A stretch of 64,000 bases of DNA from Mycolicibacterium parafortuitum (GTDB taxonomy: Bacteria > Actinomycetota > Actinomycetes > Mycobacteriales > Mycobacteriaceae). The stretch is taken from NCBI RefSeq assembly GCF_010725485.1, contig NZ_AP022598.1, positions 1,860,001 to 1,924,000 of the forward strand, given 5' to 3'. Of this stretch, positions 34,117 to 44,258 are shown piece after piece. Position 1 is the first letter of the stretch, and every line of letters begins with the position of its first letter. The notes under the pieces are model-generated. The model was not told where the DNA came from. It ran no database searches and worked only from the letters and a program-made list of their open reading frames with translations. The position numbers were made by a program, and so were the translations under genes.

Positions 34117-34791
34117 CTAGTCGCCCGACGGCGCCGCGCCCAGGACCCCGCGGATCTGGTCGGCCATCGCCCGGCCGAGCTCGGCGTTGTTCTGCTCGGT
34201 GAAGTGGATCCCGTCGACACCGTCGGTCGAGATCACCGAGCCCGCGTCGAAGAACGGCACTTTCACGAACGACGCCATCGCGGAGTACACCTCGGCCAGC
34301 TTGGCGCTCTTGTCCTGGCTGCCGTCGAAGATCAACTGGAACCACGGGTGCGGTGTCGCCGCGACCGGCGGCGGCGAGACCACCAGCACCTGCGGGGCCG
34401 GGTAGGAGGTCCCGACGCCGCCGCCGCTGGTGAGTACCTGCGTCACCAGCACCGACATCCCCAAGGCGATCTCCAGCGGGGTGCGGCCGAAATACGCCTT
34501 GGTGTCGTTGGTGCCGAGCATCAGAACCACGAGGTCCAGCGGCAGGTGGCCGGCCAGGCAGGACGGCAGGTACGCCGAACCGTTGAGCCGCGGGTCGGTC
34601 GGATCGTCGAGGTTGGTGGTCCGCGCCGAGAGTCCTTCTTCGATGACCTCGTAGTCGGGCCCCAGTTCGGACGCCAGCACGCCCGTCCAGCGGACGTCCG
34701 GAGCGTAGCGTTCGGTCGGCATCCCGTCGGCCACCGGCACCCAACCCCAGGTCAGCGAATCACCAAAGCAGAGAATCCTTTTCGTGGACAT
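34117..34791 (-). CDS. SGNH hydrolase/acyltransferase, MsAcT orthologue
   Basis: 224 residues and nearly colinear with the M. smegmatis acyltransferase MsAcT as I remember it: RILCFGDSLTWGWVPV, RWTGVLASELG, EEGLSARTTN, MLGTNDTKAYF, DGIHFTE. Catalytic triad would be S12, D193, H196. MsAcT is an octamer with a hydrophobic entrance, which favours acyl transfer and perhydrolysis over hydrolysis in water. Natural substrate unknown. No signal peptide. Confidence 0.92.
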   Translation of the reverse strand: MSTKRILCFGDSLTWGWVPVADGMPTERYAPDVRWTGVLASELGPDYEVIEEGLSARTTNLDDPTDPRLNGSAYLPSCLAGHLPLDLVVLMLGTNDTKAYFGRTPLEIALGMSVLVTQVLTSGGGVGTSYPAPQVLVVSPPPVAATPHPWFQLIFDGSQDKSAKLAEVYSAMASFVKVPFFDAGSVISTDGVDGIHFTEQNNAELGRAMADQIRGVLGAAPSGD

Positions 34792-34800
34792 GAGGTCACG

Positions 34801-35142
34801 CTAGTCCTCGATGATGGCGTCCGCCTCGTCATCGCCCGGAACGGCTTGGTGCTCGTCGTCGTCGACCACGGTGAAGAACGAGTCCCCGTCTTCGGGGGTG
34901 CCGTCGATCTGACCGCCCGTGTGACGGGTGGGCCGTTCATCGGGCGGGCTGCCCGCCGGCGCCATGTCGGGGACCTCGGCGGCGAGTTGCTCGTCGAGCG
35001 TCTCGTGCACTTCGGGCTCGATCCACTTGTCGGGCGGATCGACGACGATGTCGCCGTCGTCGTTGCGCACCTCGTCGGAGTCGAGTGATTCACTCGGGCT
35101 CAGCGTGTCGTCAGGTCCGCCTTCGTCGTAATCTCCGTCCAT
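34801..35142 (-). CDS. Acidic hypothetical protein
   Basis: 113 residues, highly acidic (Asp/Glu clusters throughout), no membrane segment and no cysteine; likely disordered. It lies upstream of the MsAcT-like gene with a 9-base gap on the same strand, so it is probably co-transcribed. I do not recognise the family beyond its being of mycobacterial type. Confidence 0.65.
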   Translation of the reverse strand: MDGDYDEGGPDDTLSPSESLDSDEVRNDDGDIVVDPPDKWIEPEVHETLDEQLAAEVPDMAPAGSPPDERPTRHTGGQIDGTPEDGDSFFTVVDDDEHQAVPGDDEADAIIED

Positions 35143-35172
35143 GCCCGTGAGTGTGCCCGCTCGGCGGGCCGG

Positions 35173-36090
35173 TCAATCGAGCCGGGCACGTGTGTCCTCG
35201 AACACTGCCATGATGCCGCCCCACGTCTGCCGGACGATGTCCGCGACGGGTGCCAGCCCGGTGATGCGCGACGACACCTGGCCGGTGTTCGCGACGCTGG
35301 CGTCCAGATCGCCGCCGAAGTACAGGTCGGTGATGCGGCCCAGCAGTTGCGCGGCCGGATCGTGTTCGCCGATCCGCGCGGCCAGGCCGGTGCGCAGCAC
35401 CCGCATCGTCGGGTTGCCGGGCACGTCGAGCAGGATCGTCCCGGCGTCGTCGGCGGCGACGATCGCGTCCTTGAAGTTCGCGTGCACAAGGGCCTCGGCG
35501 CTGGCCAGCATCCGGGTGCCCATCTGGATGCCCTCGGCGCCGAGCACGACCGCCGCGGCGGCAGAGCGGGCATCGCAGATGCCGCCCGCGCAGATCAGCG
35601 GCGGGTCGACACGTTCGGCGACCAGCGGCAGCAGCACCATCGTCGACGCACCCAGCGCGGATTTGAAGCCGCCGCCCTCGACACCCTCGACGACGAGTGC
35701 GTCGACGCCGGCGTCGGCCGCCTTCAACGCACCCTTGAGCGAGCCGACCACATGCACCACCGTCATCCCGGCGTCGTGCAGCCGCTCGGTGAACAGCGCC
35801 GGATCCCCGGCGGAGGTGAACACGTGCCGCACCCCGGCTGAGGCGAGGACGTCGACGATGGACGGATCCCGCTTCCAGCCCTGGATCATCAGGTTCGCCG
35901 CGACCGGGCGATCGGTGAGGTCCCGCACCCGCAGCAGGTCGGCGCGTCCCTCCTCGGTCAGCGTCTCGATCATCCCGAGCCCGCCACCCTCGGACACCGC
36001 CGCGGCGAGTTCGGCGCGGGCGATGTAGGTCATCGGCGCCTGCACCACGGGGAACTCGACACCCAGCAGGTCCTGAACACGATTGGTCAC
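35173..36090 (-). CDS. Nitronate monooxygenase-like FMN protein lacking the usual histidine
   Basis: 305 residues, TIM barrel of the NPD/enoyl-reductase II family: FPVVQAPMTYIA at the N-terminus and CAGGICDARSAAAAVVLGAEGIQMGTRML near the phosphate-binding site. The family usually has GGH in the loop following the fourth strand; here it is G-G-G-F142. This argues against nitronate oxidation by the known mechanism. GTG start at 36090. Divergent from the DapB-fold gene by 32 bases. Confidence 0.82.
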   Translation of the reverse strand: MTNRVQDLLGVEFPVVQAPMTYIARAELAAAVSEGGGLGMIETLTEEGRADLLRVRDLTDRPVAANLMIQGWKRDPSIVDVLASAGVRHVFTSAGDPALFTERLHDAGMTVVHVVGSLKGALKAADAGVDALVVEGVEGGGFKSALGASTMVLLPLVAERVDPPLICAGGICDARSAAAAVVLGAEGIQMGTRMLASAEALVHANFKDAIVAADDAGTILLDVPGNPTMRVLRTGLAARIGEHDPAAQLLGRITDLYFGGDLDASVANTGQVSSRITGLAPVADIVRQTWGGIMAVFEDTRARLD

Positions 36091-36122
36091 GGGCGTAACC
36101 GTAATACTGCTACCGTCCGGCT

Positions 36123-37184
36123 GTGTATCGGGTGATTCAGTGGGGCACAGGCGCTGTCGGCTCGGAGATGATGACCGCGATCCTCGACGGTCGCCCCGAG
36201 CTGAAGCTCGTCGGTGCGAAGGTCTACTCCGATGCCAAAGACGGTGCGGACCTGGGGGAGCTGCTCGGCCGGGCGCCGATCGGGGTGCGGGCCACCACCG
36301 ACGTCGAGGAGATCCTCGCGGCCGATGCCGACTGCGTGCTCTACACGCCACGCACCGCGTGCCTCGACGACGTCTGCGCGGTGCTCGCGAGCGGCAAGAA
36401 CGTCGCCACCACCGCGTTTCTGTTCCATCCCCGCCGGATGAACCCGGCCGACCGCGAGCGGGTGCTTGAGGCGTGCGAGACGGGCGGCAGCTCGGTGCAC
36501 GGCAGCGGGCTGAACCCCGGAAACCTGTCCGGCGTGCTGCCGCTGGCGCTGTCGGGGATGAGCCGGCGCATCGACAAGGTCACGCTGCAGGAGCGCGCCG
36601 ACTGGTCGGTGTACGAGAGCACCGGGATCACGTTCGACAACATGGCTTTCGGCGCGCCGGTGGAGTCGATCAGCCCGACCGCGACGGACTTCCTGGCGTT
36701 CAACAGCTCGATCTTCACCGAGCAGGTGTGGTTTCTCGGCGACGCGCTGGGCGCCGACCTCGACGAGGTCACCGCGGCCGTCGAAGCCGTTGCCGCCCAA
36801 CACGATCACCAGATCTTCGACCATCTGCTGGCGGCCGGCACGACCGCCGGTCAGCACTGGCGCTGGACCGGGCTGCGCGACGGTGAGCCGCTCGTCGAAA
36901 TCGAGACGCTCTGGACGGTCGGCAACGAGTATCCGGGGCACTGGCCCAAACCCCGGCACGGCTGGACGCTGACGATCGAGGGTGATCCGTCGATGCAGAC
37001 CCACTTCTTCTCGATGGCCAGCTTCACCCGCGCGGCGACGATGGAGGAACACGTGCGGTCGGCGAACGTCGCGACCGCGATGCAGGTGCTCAACGCCGTG
37101 GCGGCGGTGTGCGAAGCCGCGCCGGGGTTCGCGACGTCGGCGACGCTGCCGCTGATCTACAACCCCGGCGCGTTCTCCCGGTAG
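36123..37184 (+). CDS. DapB-fold NAD(P)-dependent dehydrogenase, mycobacterial type
   Basis: 353 residues. Starts VIQWGTGAVGSEMMTAIL, a Rossmann loop like dihydrodipicolinate reductase; the rest does not contain the DapB substrate motif, so lysine synthesis is unlikely. The family is abundant in mycobacteria and sometimes named 2,4-diaminopentanoate dehydrogenase-like. TACCGT at 36111-36116 is 6 bases before the GTG, indicating a leaderless transcript. Confidence 0.8.
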   Translation: MYRVIQWGTGAVGSEMMTAILDGRPELKLVGAKVYSDAKDGADLGELLGRAPIGVRATTDVEEILAADADCVLYTPRTACLDDVCAVLASGKNVATTAFLFHPRRMNPADRERVLEACETGGSSVHGSGLNPGNLSGVLPLALSGMSRRIDKVTLQERADWSVYESTGITFDNMAFGAPVESISPTATDFLAFNSSIFTEQVWFLGDALGADLDEVTAAVEAVAAQHDHQIFDHLLAAGTTAGQHWRWTGLRDGEPLVEIETLWTVGNEYPGHWPKPRHGWTLTIEGDPSMQTHFFSMASFTRAATMEEHVRSANVATAMQVLNAVAAVCEAAPGFATSATLPLIYNPGAFSR

Positions 37185-37202
37185 TACGGCAGCCCTAGAA
37201 CG

Positions 37203-37571
37203 TCAGCCGTAGAACATCGTCCAGTAGTCGGCCGACCATGCGCCGTCCTTGCAGACGAGCGGGACGCCGTCGGGGCTCTGGGCCACACCGGTGGAGTCGC
37301 ACGCCGAACGCAGGGTGCGCACCCCGATCAGCGGCGGCGATGAGATCCAGGTGCTCTTCGAGTTGCAGGCCAGCGTGTTGCCCGAACCGTCGAATCCGTA
37401 GTTGTAGCGGGTGTTCTGCTTGCAGAACTCACCGAGCTGCGCGTCGGTGCTGACGTACGGCACGCAGCCCGCGCCGTCGCAGACGTTCGGGATCGCCGAC
37501 GCAGTGCCCGCGCCGACCATCGGCGCGGCAACGAGACCACCGGCGATCGCCGCCGCTGCCATCAACTTCAT
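37203..37571 (-). CDS. Small secreted cysteine-containing protein
   Basis: 122 residues. Signal peptide ending GTASA before residue 27, then a mature region with six cysteines (VCDGAGC, FCKQ, ACNSK, ACDS, VCKDG) probably in three disulfides. Mycobacterial exported protein of unknown function. Separate from the following DUF732-type gene, which is divergent. Confidence 0.75.
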   Translation of the reverse strand: MKLMAAAAIAGGLVAAPMVGAGTASAIPNVCDGAGCVPYVSTDAQLGEFCKQNTRYNYGFDGSGNTLACNSKSTWISSPPLIGVRTLRSACDSTGVAQSPDGVPLVCKDGAWSADYWTMFYG

Positions 37572-37659
37572 GCGCCCACCCTAAATCCCGCGGCCGCGCC
37601 ACGGGTGCGCTTGCCCGCATTGCCACCGCACCCCGGCGCGCAGCGTAGATTCATCACCC

Positions 37660-38004
37660 ATGAAGTCGCTGGTGAAGGTGCTGCTTTCGAGCGCGATCCC
37701 GGTGGCGGCGCTGCTCGCCGCGCCGTCCGCGCACGCCGACACGGTCGCGTATCTGGTCAACGTCCACGTCCGGCCCGGCTACAACTTCCCGAACGCCGAG
37801 GCCGCGATCGGCTACGGAAACACCGTCTGCGAGCGGGTGGCGGCGCAGATGAGCTATGCCGAACTGGTCGACCAGGTGAAGGCCGACTTCCACACCACCG
37901 ACTACTACCAGGCGGGATACCTGATCAATCAGGCCGTCAACGAGCTCTGCCCCGCGCAGATCTGGCAGCTGCGGCAGTCGGCCGCCGGCTATACGGGGGC
38001 CTGA
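37660..38004 (+). CDS. Secreted DUF732-type protein
   Basis: 114 residues. Signal peptide with cleavage after AHA (residue 26); mature part has the short two-cysteine helical pattern (NTVCERVAAQMSYAELVDQVK, VNELCPAQIWQL) found in DUF732 proteins, which are numerous and secreted in mycobacteria. Function unknown. Confidence 0.78.
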   Translation: MKSLVKVLLSSAIPVAALLAAPSAHADTVAYLVNVHVRPGYNFPNAEAAIGYGNTVCERVAAQMSYAELVDQVKADFHTTDYYQAGYLINQAVNELCPAQIWQLRQSAAGYTGA

Positions 38005-38021
38005 CCGGCTGGGTCCGACAG

Positions 38022-38483
38022 CTAAGGGCAGGTCACCTCGATCTCGAACGGCTTGGTCACCGGCGCCATCGGGTTGGCCATGTCGACACCGGTGGCGGTG
38101 CCGGAGATCTTGTAGGTCTTGTCGTCCTTATCGACTTTGGCCTCGCCCTGGCCGGAGCCGCTGGCGTAGCCGAGGGTGACGCCGTTGACGTTGCCGAGAC
38201 CGACCGACACCACGGTCGGCTCGTCGCCGGTGGTCACGACGGCTCCGATGCCTGCGGTGGCGTCGCCGATCGCGATGTTGGTGTTGCCGCCCATGTCGGA
38301 GCAGACGACGGTGCCTTTCACCTCCTGGTCGGCGCCGTCGATGGTGACGGTGCTCTTGCCCTCGGCGGCTGCCGCCGACGAGGTCTCTCCGGTGGTCTCG
38401 GATTTGTCTGAGCCGCCGCAGCCCGACAGGCCGGCGATGAGGAGGGCTGCGCCGCTGACTGCGACGACGAGTTGACGGTTCAT
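38022..38483 (-). CDS. LpqH (19-kDa antigen) family lipoprotein
   Basis: 153 residues. Lipobox AGLSGC, then a Ser/Thr/Ala/Glu linker and a beta-rich domain with two cysteines (VVCSDM, EVTCP). Matches the LpqH family of cell-surface lipoproteins that stimulate host TLR2 in pathogens. ATG 38483 follows AGGAG. Tandem with a second, diverged member upstream. Confidence 0.87.
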   Translation of the reverse strand: MNRQLVVAVSGAALLIAGLSGCGGSDKSETTGETSSAAAAEGKSTVTIDGADQEVKGTVVCSDMGGNTNIAIGDATAGIGAVVTTGDEPTVVSVGLGNVNGVTLGYASGSGQGEAKVDKDDKTYKISGTATGVDMANPMAPVTKPFEIEVTCP

Positions 38484-38558
38484 CACGGAGCTCCTTTGCA
38501 TCGTGTGATTCGCCGAGGTCGGCGGACCATCGAGTGCAGTATTACCGCTGAAACCGCC

Positions 38559-40255
<1,697 letters not shown>

Positions 40256-40259
40256 CGAC

Positions 40260-40309
40260 TGTGGGCCTTGTGTACGCGAACCGGCCGATCCGCGTACACA
40301 AGGCCCACA
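40260..40309. terminator. Perfect 19-bp inverted repeat between tgt and the P450 gene
   Basis: The arms 40260-40278 (TGTGGGCCTTGTGTACGCG) and 40291-40309 are perfect complements around a 12-base loop. It begins 5 bases after the tgt stop and probably ends that transcript; no U run follows. Two palindromic halves of this length are unusual for a simple terminator. Confidence 0.65.
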
Positions 40310-40350
40310 ATGGTGACCAGGCACTCTTTAGACGTGTGCACAATAAGAAC

Positions 40351-41571
40351 ATGACGACCGCCGCCGACCCGCAGTCGCTGCTGTTGACGATGCTCGACCC
40401 CGCCGTCCGCGCGGATCCGTACCCGCTGTACGCGCAGATCCGTGGGCAGGGTCCGCTACAGCTGCCGTCCAACAACCTGACGGTGTTCTCCACCTACGCC
40501 GCGTGCGACGAGGTGCTGCGTCACCCGGACGCGGCGAGCGACCGGCTCAAGTCCACCATCGCCCAGCGGGCGATCGCCGAGGGGGCGGAACCCCGGCCGT
40601 TCGGCCCGCCGGGATTCCTGTTCCTCGACCCGCCCGACCACACCCGGCTGCGCCGGCTGGTCAGCAAGGCGTTCGTGCCGAAGGTGGTCAAGGCGCTCGA
40701 ACCGGAGATCGTCGCGCTGGTCGACGGTCTGCTGCGCGACGCCGACGGGACGTTCGACGCGATCGCCGGGCTGGCGTATCCGCTTCCGGTCGCGGTGATC
40801 TGCCGGCTGCTCGGGGTCCCGCTCGAGGACGAACCCGAGTTCAGCGCAGCCTCGGCGCTGCTCGCGCAGTCGCTGGACCCGTTCGCGACGGTGACCGGTT
40901 CGGCCGGGGACGGTTTCGAGGAGCGGATGCGGGCCGGCCGGTGGCTGCGCGGCTACCTGCGCGACCTGATCGCCCGGCGCCGTCGCGAGCCGGGGGAGGA
41001 CCTGATGTCCGGGTTGATCCATGTCGAGGAGTCCGGCGACCAGCTCACCGAGGACGAGATCGTCGCGACCTGCAACCTGCTGCTGGTCGCCGGGCACGAG
41101 ACGACGGTGAACCTGATCGCGAACGCGATCCTGGCCCTGCTGCGCCACGACGGGCAGTGGGCGGCGCTGGCCGCCGACCCGGACCGCGCCGCGCCGGTGA
41201 TCGAGGAGACGTTGCGCTACGACCCACCCGTGCAGTTGGTGGGCCGGATCGCCGCCGAGGACATGACCATCACGGGGGTCACGGTTCCCAAGGGCGACAA
41301 CATGATGCTGCTGACCGCGGCCGCACATCGTGACCCCGGCACCGTGCAGCGGCCCGACGAGTTCGACCCGGACCGGGAGACGATCCGCCACCTCGGGTTC
41401 GGGAAGGGCCCGCACTTCTGCATCGGCGCACCGCTGGCCCTGCTGGAGGCCGCCGTCGCGCTGACCGCGCTGACGTCGCGCTTCCCGAAGGCCGAGCTGG
41501 CCGGTGAACCCGGCTACAAGCCCAACGTCACGCTGCGCGGGATGACGGAGCTTCCGGTCACCCTGGCGTAG
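40351..41571 (+). CDS. Cytochrome P450
   Basis: 406 residues. I-helix AGHETT (247-252), ExxR as EETLR (285-289), heme-binding FGKGPHFCIGAPLA with C357. Soluble bacterial class I P450 needing a ferredoxin and reductase, not encoded next to it. Substrate unknown. Start ATG 40351. Convergent with a LysR gene, overlapping by 14 bases. Confidence 0.92.
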   Translation: MTTAADPQSLLLTMLDPAVRADPYPLYAQIRGQGPLQLPSNNLTVFSTYAACDEVLRHPDAASDRLKSTIAQRAIAEGAEPRPFGPPGFLFLDPPDHTRLRRLVSKAFVPKVVKALEPEIVALVDGLLRDADGTFDAIAGLAYPLPVAVICRLLGVPLEDEPEFSAASALLAQSLDPFATVTGSAGDGFEERMRAGRWLRGYLRDLIARRRREPGEDLMSGLIHVEESGDQLTEDEIVATCNLLLVAGHETTVNLIANAILALLRHDGQWAALAADPDRAAPVIEETLRYDPPVQLVGRIAAEDMTITGVTVPKGDNMMLLTAAAHRDPGTVQRPDEFDPDRETIRHLGFGKGPHFCIGAPLALLEAAVALTALTSRFPKAELAGEPGYKPNVTLRGMTELPVTLA

Positions 41572-42472
41572 CAGCTGCGGTCAGGACGGCGGCCCGCACC
41601 GTCGAGCGCAGCCAGCGGTGCCGGCGGTCGTTGTCGTAGGCCGGATGCCACACCATGCGGTAGGTCAGGCGCCGGATCTCCGCGGGGGCATCCAGGACGC
41701 GCACGCGGTGGTCGCCCGGCCAGGTCCGGGCGAGGCTCCCGGGAATCGTCGCGACGAGATCGGTCCCGGCCAGGATCGGCGGAACGGCAGAGTGATAGGG
41801 CACGGTGACCGCCGCCGACCGGCGATAGCCGCGGCCGTGCAGCGGCAGATCGACGTCGGGCTGCAGACCGTCCGTCACATCGATGACGAGGTGCCGGCAC
41901 TCGCAATACTCGGCCAGGGTCAGCGCCGGACCGGTCGACGGGTGATCGGCGTCGACCACACAGACGAACTGTTCGGTCACCACGTCGGCCATCGACAGGT
42001 CGCTGGGTGCGTACACGCCGAAGAGACCGAGTTCGACGCTGCCCCGGTGCATCTGTTCGGCCATCGAGTCGTAGCGCCAGCTGTGGAAACGCACACTCGA
42101 CGCCGGGGAGTCGCGCATCAGCGCGGCGCAGATCGCCGGGCCGTAGCTCTGTACGACGAAGTCGGTGCCGGCGAGATGTATCGGCATCGTCGATGTGGAC
42201 GGGTCGAAATCGTCTGGGGCGACCAGCGCTTCGAGGGCCGGTAGCACGAGGTCGAGTTGTTCGCGCAGCACCTGCGCGCGGGCGGTCAGTCGGTAGCCGT
42301 CACGCTCGCGGATGAGCAGGGGGTCGCCGAGCAGTGCCCGAAGTCGTTGCAGCGCACGGCTCGTCGCCGGCTGGCTGAGACCGAGCCGGGCCGCCGCGCG
42401 TGAGATGTGGCGCTCCTCGAGGATTACGGCCAACGCTGGGACGAGGTTGAGGTCTGCGCGCAGAGTATGCAT
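41558..42472 (-). CDS. LysR-family transcriptional regulator
   Basis: 304 residues. HTH at 5-65 (LNLVPALAVILEERHISRAAARLGLSQPATSRALQRLRALLGDPLLIR), then the periplasmic-binding-protein-like effector domain. ATG 42472 is preferred; an in-frame ATG at 42481 exists. Both start codons lie within a perfect palindrome (42463-42485), so the protein probably represses its own gene. Divergent from two SDR genes. Confidence 0.9.
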   Translation of the reverse strand: MHTLRADLNLVPALAVILEERHISRAAARLGLSQPATSRALQRLRALLGDPLLIRERDGYRLTARAQVLREQLDLVLPALEALVAPDDFDPSTSTMPIHLAGTDFVVQSYGPAICAALMRDSPASSVRFHSWRYDSMAEQMHRGSVELGLFGVYAPSDLSMADVVTEQFVCVVDADHPSTGPALTLAEYCECRHLVIDVTDGLQPDVDLPLHGRGYRRSAAVTVPYHSAVPPILAGTDLVATIPGSLARTWPGDHRVRVLDAPAEIRRLTYRMVWHPAYDNDRRHRWLRSTVRAAVLTAAATPG

Positions 42473-42485
42473 CACATGCATACTC
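42463..42485. promoter_or_regulatory. LysR-type operator palindrome over the LysR start
   Basis: GAGTATGCAT (42463-42472) and ATGCATACTC (42476-42485) are perfect 10-base inverted arms around a 3-base centre. A further ATGCAT half-site is at 42498-42503. This satisfies the T-N11-A form of LysR boxes and overlaps the LysR initiation codon. Confidence 0.65.
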
Positions 42486-42580
42486 GCTAGCATAGGAATG
42501 CATGAGCTTTATGGACGGCATTATGCGACCGTCGTGTTGTGGAGCGTGAGGACACCGCCACAACAGGAGGGACGACCACG

Positions 42581-43345
42581 ATGAACATCAGCGGCAACAC
42601 CATCTTCATCCCGGGATCCACGAGTGGAATCGGTCTGGCGCTGGCCCATGCGCTCGCCGACAAAGGCAACACCGTCATCGTCGGAGGCCGCCGTGCCGAG
42701 CTCCTCGACCAGATCGCCGCGCAGCGGCCGGAATTCGGCGCCGTGGTGATCGACACCAGCAATCCGGACAGCATCCGCCGGGCTGCCGACGAAGTCCTCG
42801 CGAAGTACCCCGAACTCGACACCGTTGTCGCCATGGCCGGGATCATGAAGATCGAGGACTGGCACCACCCCGGGGGATTTCTCGAATCGGCCGAGTCGGT
42901 GGTCACCACCAATGTGCTGGGCCCGATCCGGTTGATCGGGGCGTTCATCGAACATCTGCAGAGCCGTCCGTCGGCCACTGTCATCACGGTGTCCTCGGGA
43001 CTGGCGTTCGCGCCGCTGAAGGCCACGCCGAGCTACAACGCGTCCAAAGCCGCGATCCACATGCTCACCGAATCGGTCCGCATGCAGCTCGCCGACACCG
43101 GTGTGCAGTTCATCGAACTCGAACCGCCCTCGGTGGCCACGGATCTGCTTCCCGGTCAGCGCGAGAGCAGCTTCGCGATGCCGCTCCCCGATTTCGTCGC
43201 TGAGGTCATGCAGATCCTGGAATCGCAACCGGAGGCCAAGGAGATCCAGGTGGAGCGGGTGAAGTTCCTACGCTATGCCGAGGCGCGCGGAGAATACGAC
43301 AAGGTCGTGGCCACGGTCAATTCCGCTGACCCACACGGGAATTGA
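42581..43345 (+). CDS. DltE-like SDR oxidoreductase
   Basis: 254 residues. Cofactor loop PGSTSGIGLALA, VVAMAGIM in place of NNAG, SSGLAF and Y-N-A-S-K. The C-terminal half is like DltE-type SDRs. ATG at 42581 is preceded by AGGAGGGA. Upstream LysR probably controls it. Coupled with the next SDR by a 10-base gap. Confidence 0.85.
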   Translation: MNISGNTIFIPGSTSGIGLALAHALADKGNTVIVGGRRAELLDQIAAQRPEFGAVVIDTSNPDSIRRAADEVLAKYPELDTVVAMAGIMKIEDWHHPGGFLESAESVVTTNVLGPIRLIGAFIEHLQSRPSATVITVSSGLAFAPLKATPSYNASKAAIHMLTESVRMQLADTGVQFIELEPPSVATDLLPGQRESSFAMPLPDFVAEVMQILESQPEAKEIQVERVKFLRYAEARGEYDKVVATVNSADPHGN

Positions 43346-43355
43346 GGGCAGCACC

Positions 43356-44258
43356 GTGCACGGATCGATCATCCTCGTCACCGGTGCGTCCAGCGGATTC
43401 GGCCGGCTCTGCGCTCAGGCGCTGGCCGCGGCCGGTCACACTGTCTACGCATCGATGCGGGGCACCACCGGGCACAATGCCGCACAGGTCGATTCGATGG
43501 CAGAGTACGCCGCCTCGAATAGGGTCGACCTGCGCGCGCTCGAACTCGACGTGCAGTCGGGCGAGTCCGTCGCCACCGCAGTAGGCCGGATCGTCGACGA
43601 GCACGGTCACCTCGACGTGGTGCTGCACAACGCCGGCCACATGGTGTACGGCCCGTCGGAGGCGTTCACCGCCGAGCAGCTCGCCGAGCTCTACGACGTC
43701 AACGTCCTCGGCGCGCAGCGGGTGAACCGCGCGGTGCTGCCGCACCTGCGCAGGCAGCGGCAGGGCCTGGTGGTGTGGATGTCGAGCAGCAGTGCCGCCG
43801 GTGGCACACCGCCGTACCTGGGACCGTACTTCGCCGCCAAGGCGGCGATGGACGCGCTGGCCGTGACCTACGCCCGCGAACTCGCGTTGTGGGGGATCGA
43901 GACGTCGATCGTCGTGCCGGGGGCCTTCACCTCGGGGACCAACCACTTCGCCCACGCTGGTCGCCCCGGCGACGCCGAGGTGGCCGACGCCTACGAGAAC
44001 GGGCCATACTCCGGTTTCACGACCCGGGTGCAGGAGGCGTTCGACGCGATCGTGCCTGCGGACGCCGATCCGGCCACCGTCGCGCAGGCGGTGGTGTCGG
44101 TGGTCGACGCCCCCTACGGCGCGCGCCCGTTCCGGGTGCACGTCGACCCGGCACAGGACGGCGCCGACGTCGGGTTCGCGGTCACCGACCGGCTGCGCGC
44201 GGAGATGCTGCACCGGACCGGACTGGCGGAGCTGCTGACCGTGTCCCGGCCGGACTAG
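43356..44258 (+). CDS. SDR oxidoreductase, longer type
   Basis: 300 residues. TGASSGFGRLCAQALA loop, HNAGHM, SSSSAAGG and Y-F-A-A-K. Longer than classical SDRs and with a C-terminal extension. GTG 43356 is preceded by GAGGG. Same operon as the DltE-like gene. Ends 4 bases inside the opposing amine oxidase. Confidence 0.85.
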   Translation: MHGSIILVTGASSGFGRLCAQALAAAGHTVYASMRGTTGHNAAQVDSMAEYAASNRVDLRALELDVQSGESVATAVGRIVDEHGHLDVVLHNAGHMVYGPSEAFTAEQLAELYDVNVLGAQRVNRAVLPHLRRQRQGLVVWMSSSSAAGGTPPYLGPYFAAKAAMDALAVTYARELALWGIETSIVVPGAFTSGTNHFAHAGRPGDAEVADAYENGPYSGFTTRVQEAFDAIVPADADPATVAQAVVSVVDAPYGARPFRVHVDPAQDGADVGFAVTDRLRAEMLHRTGLAELLTVSRPD

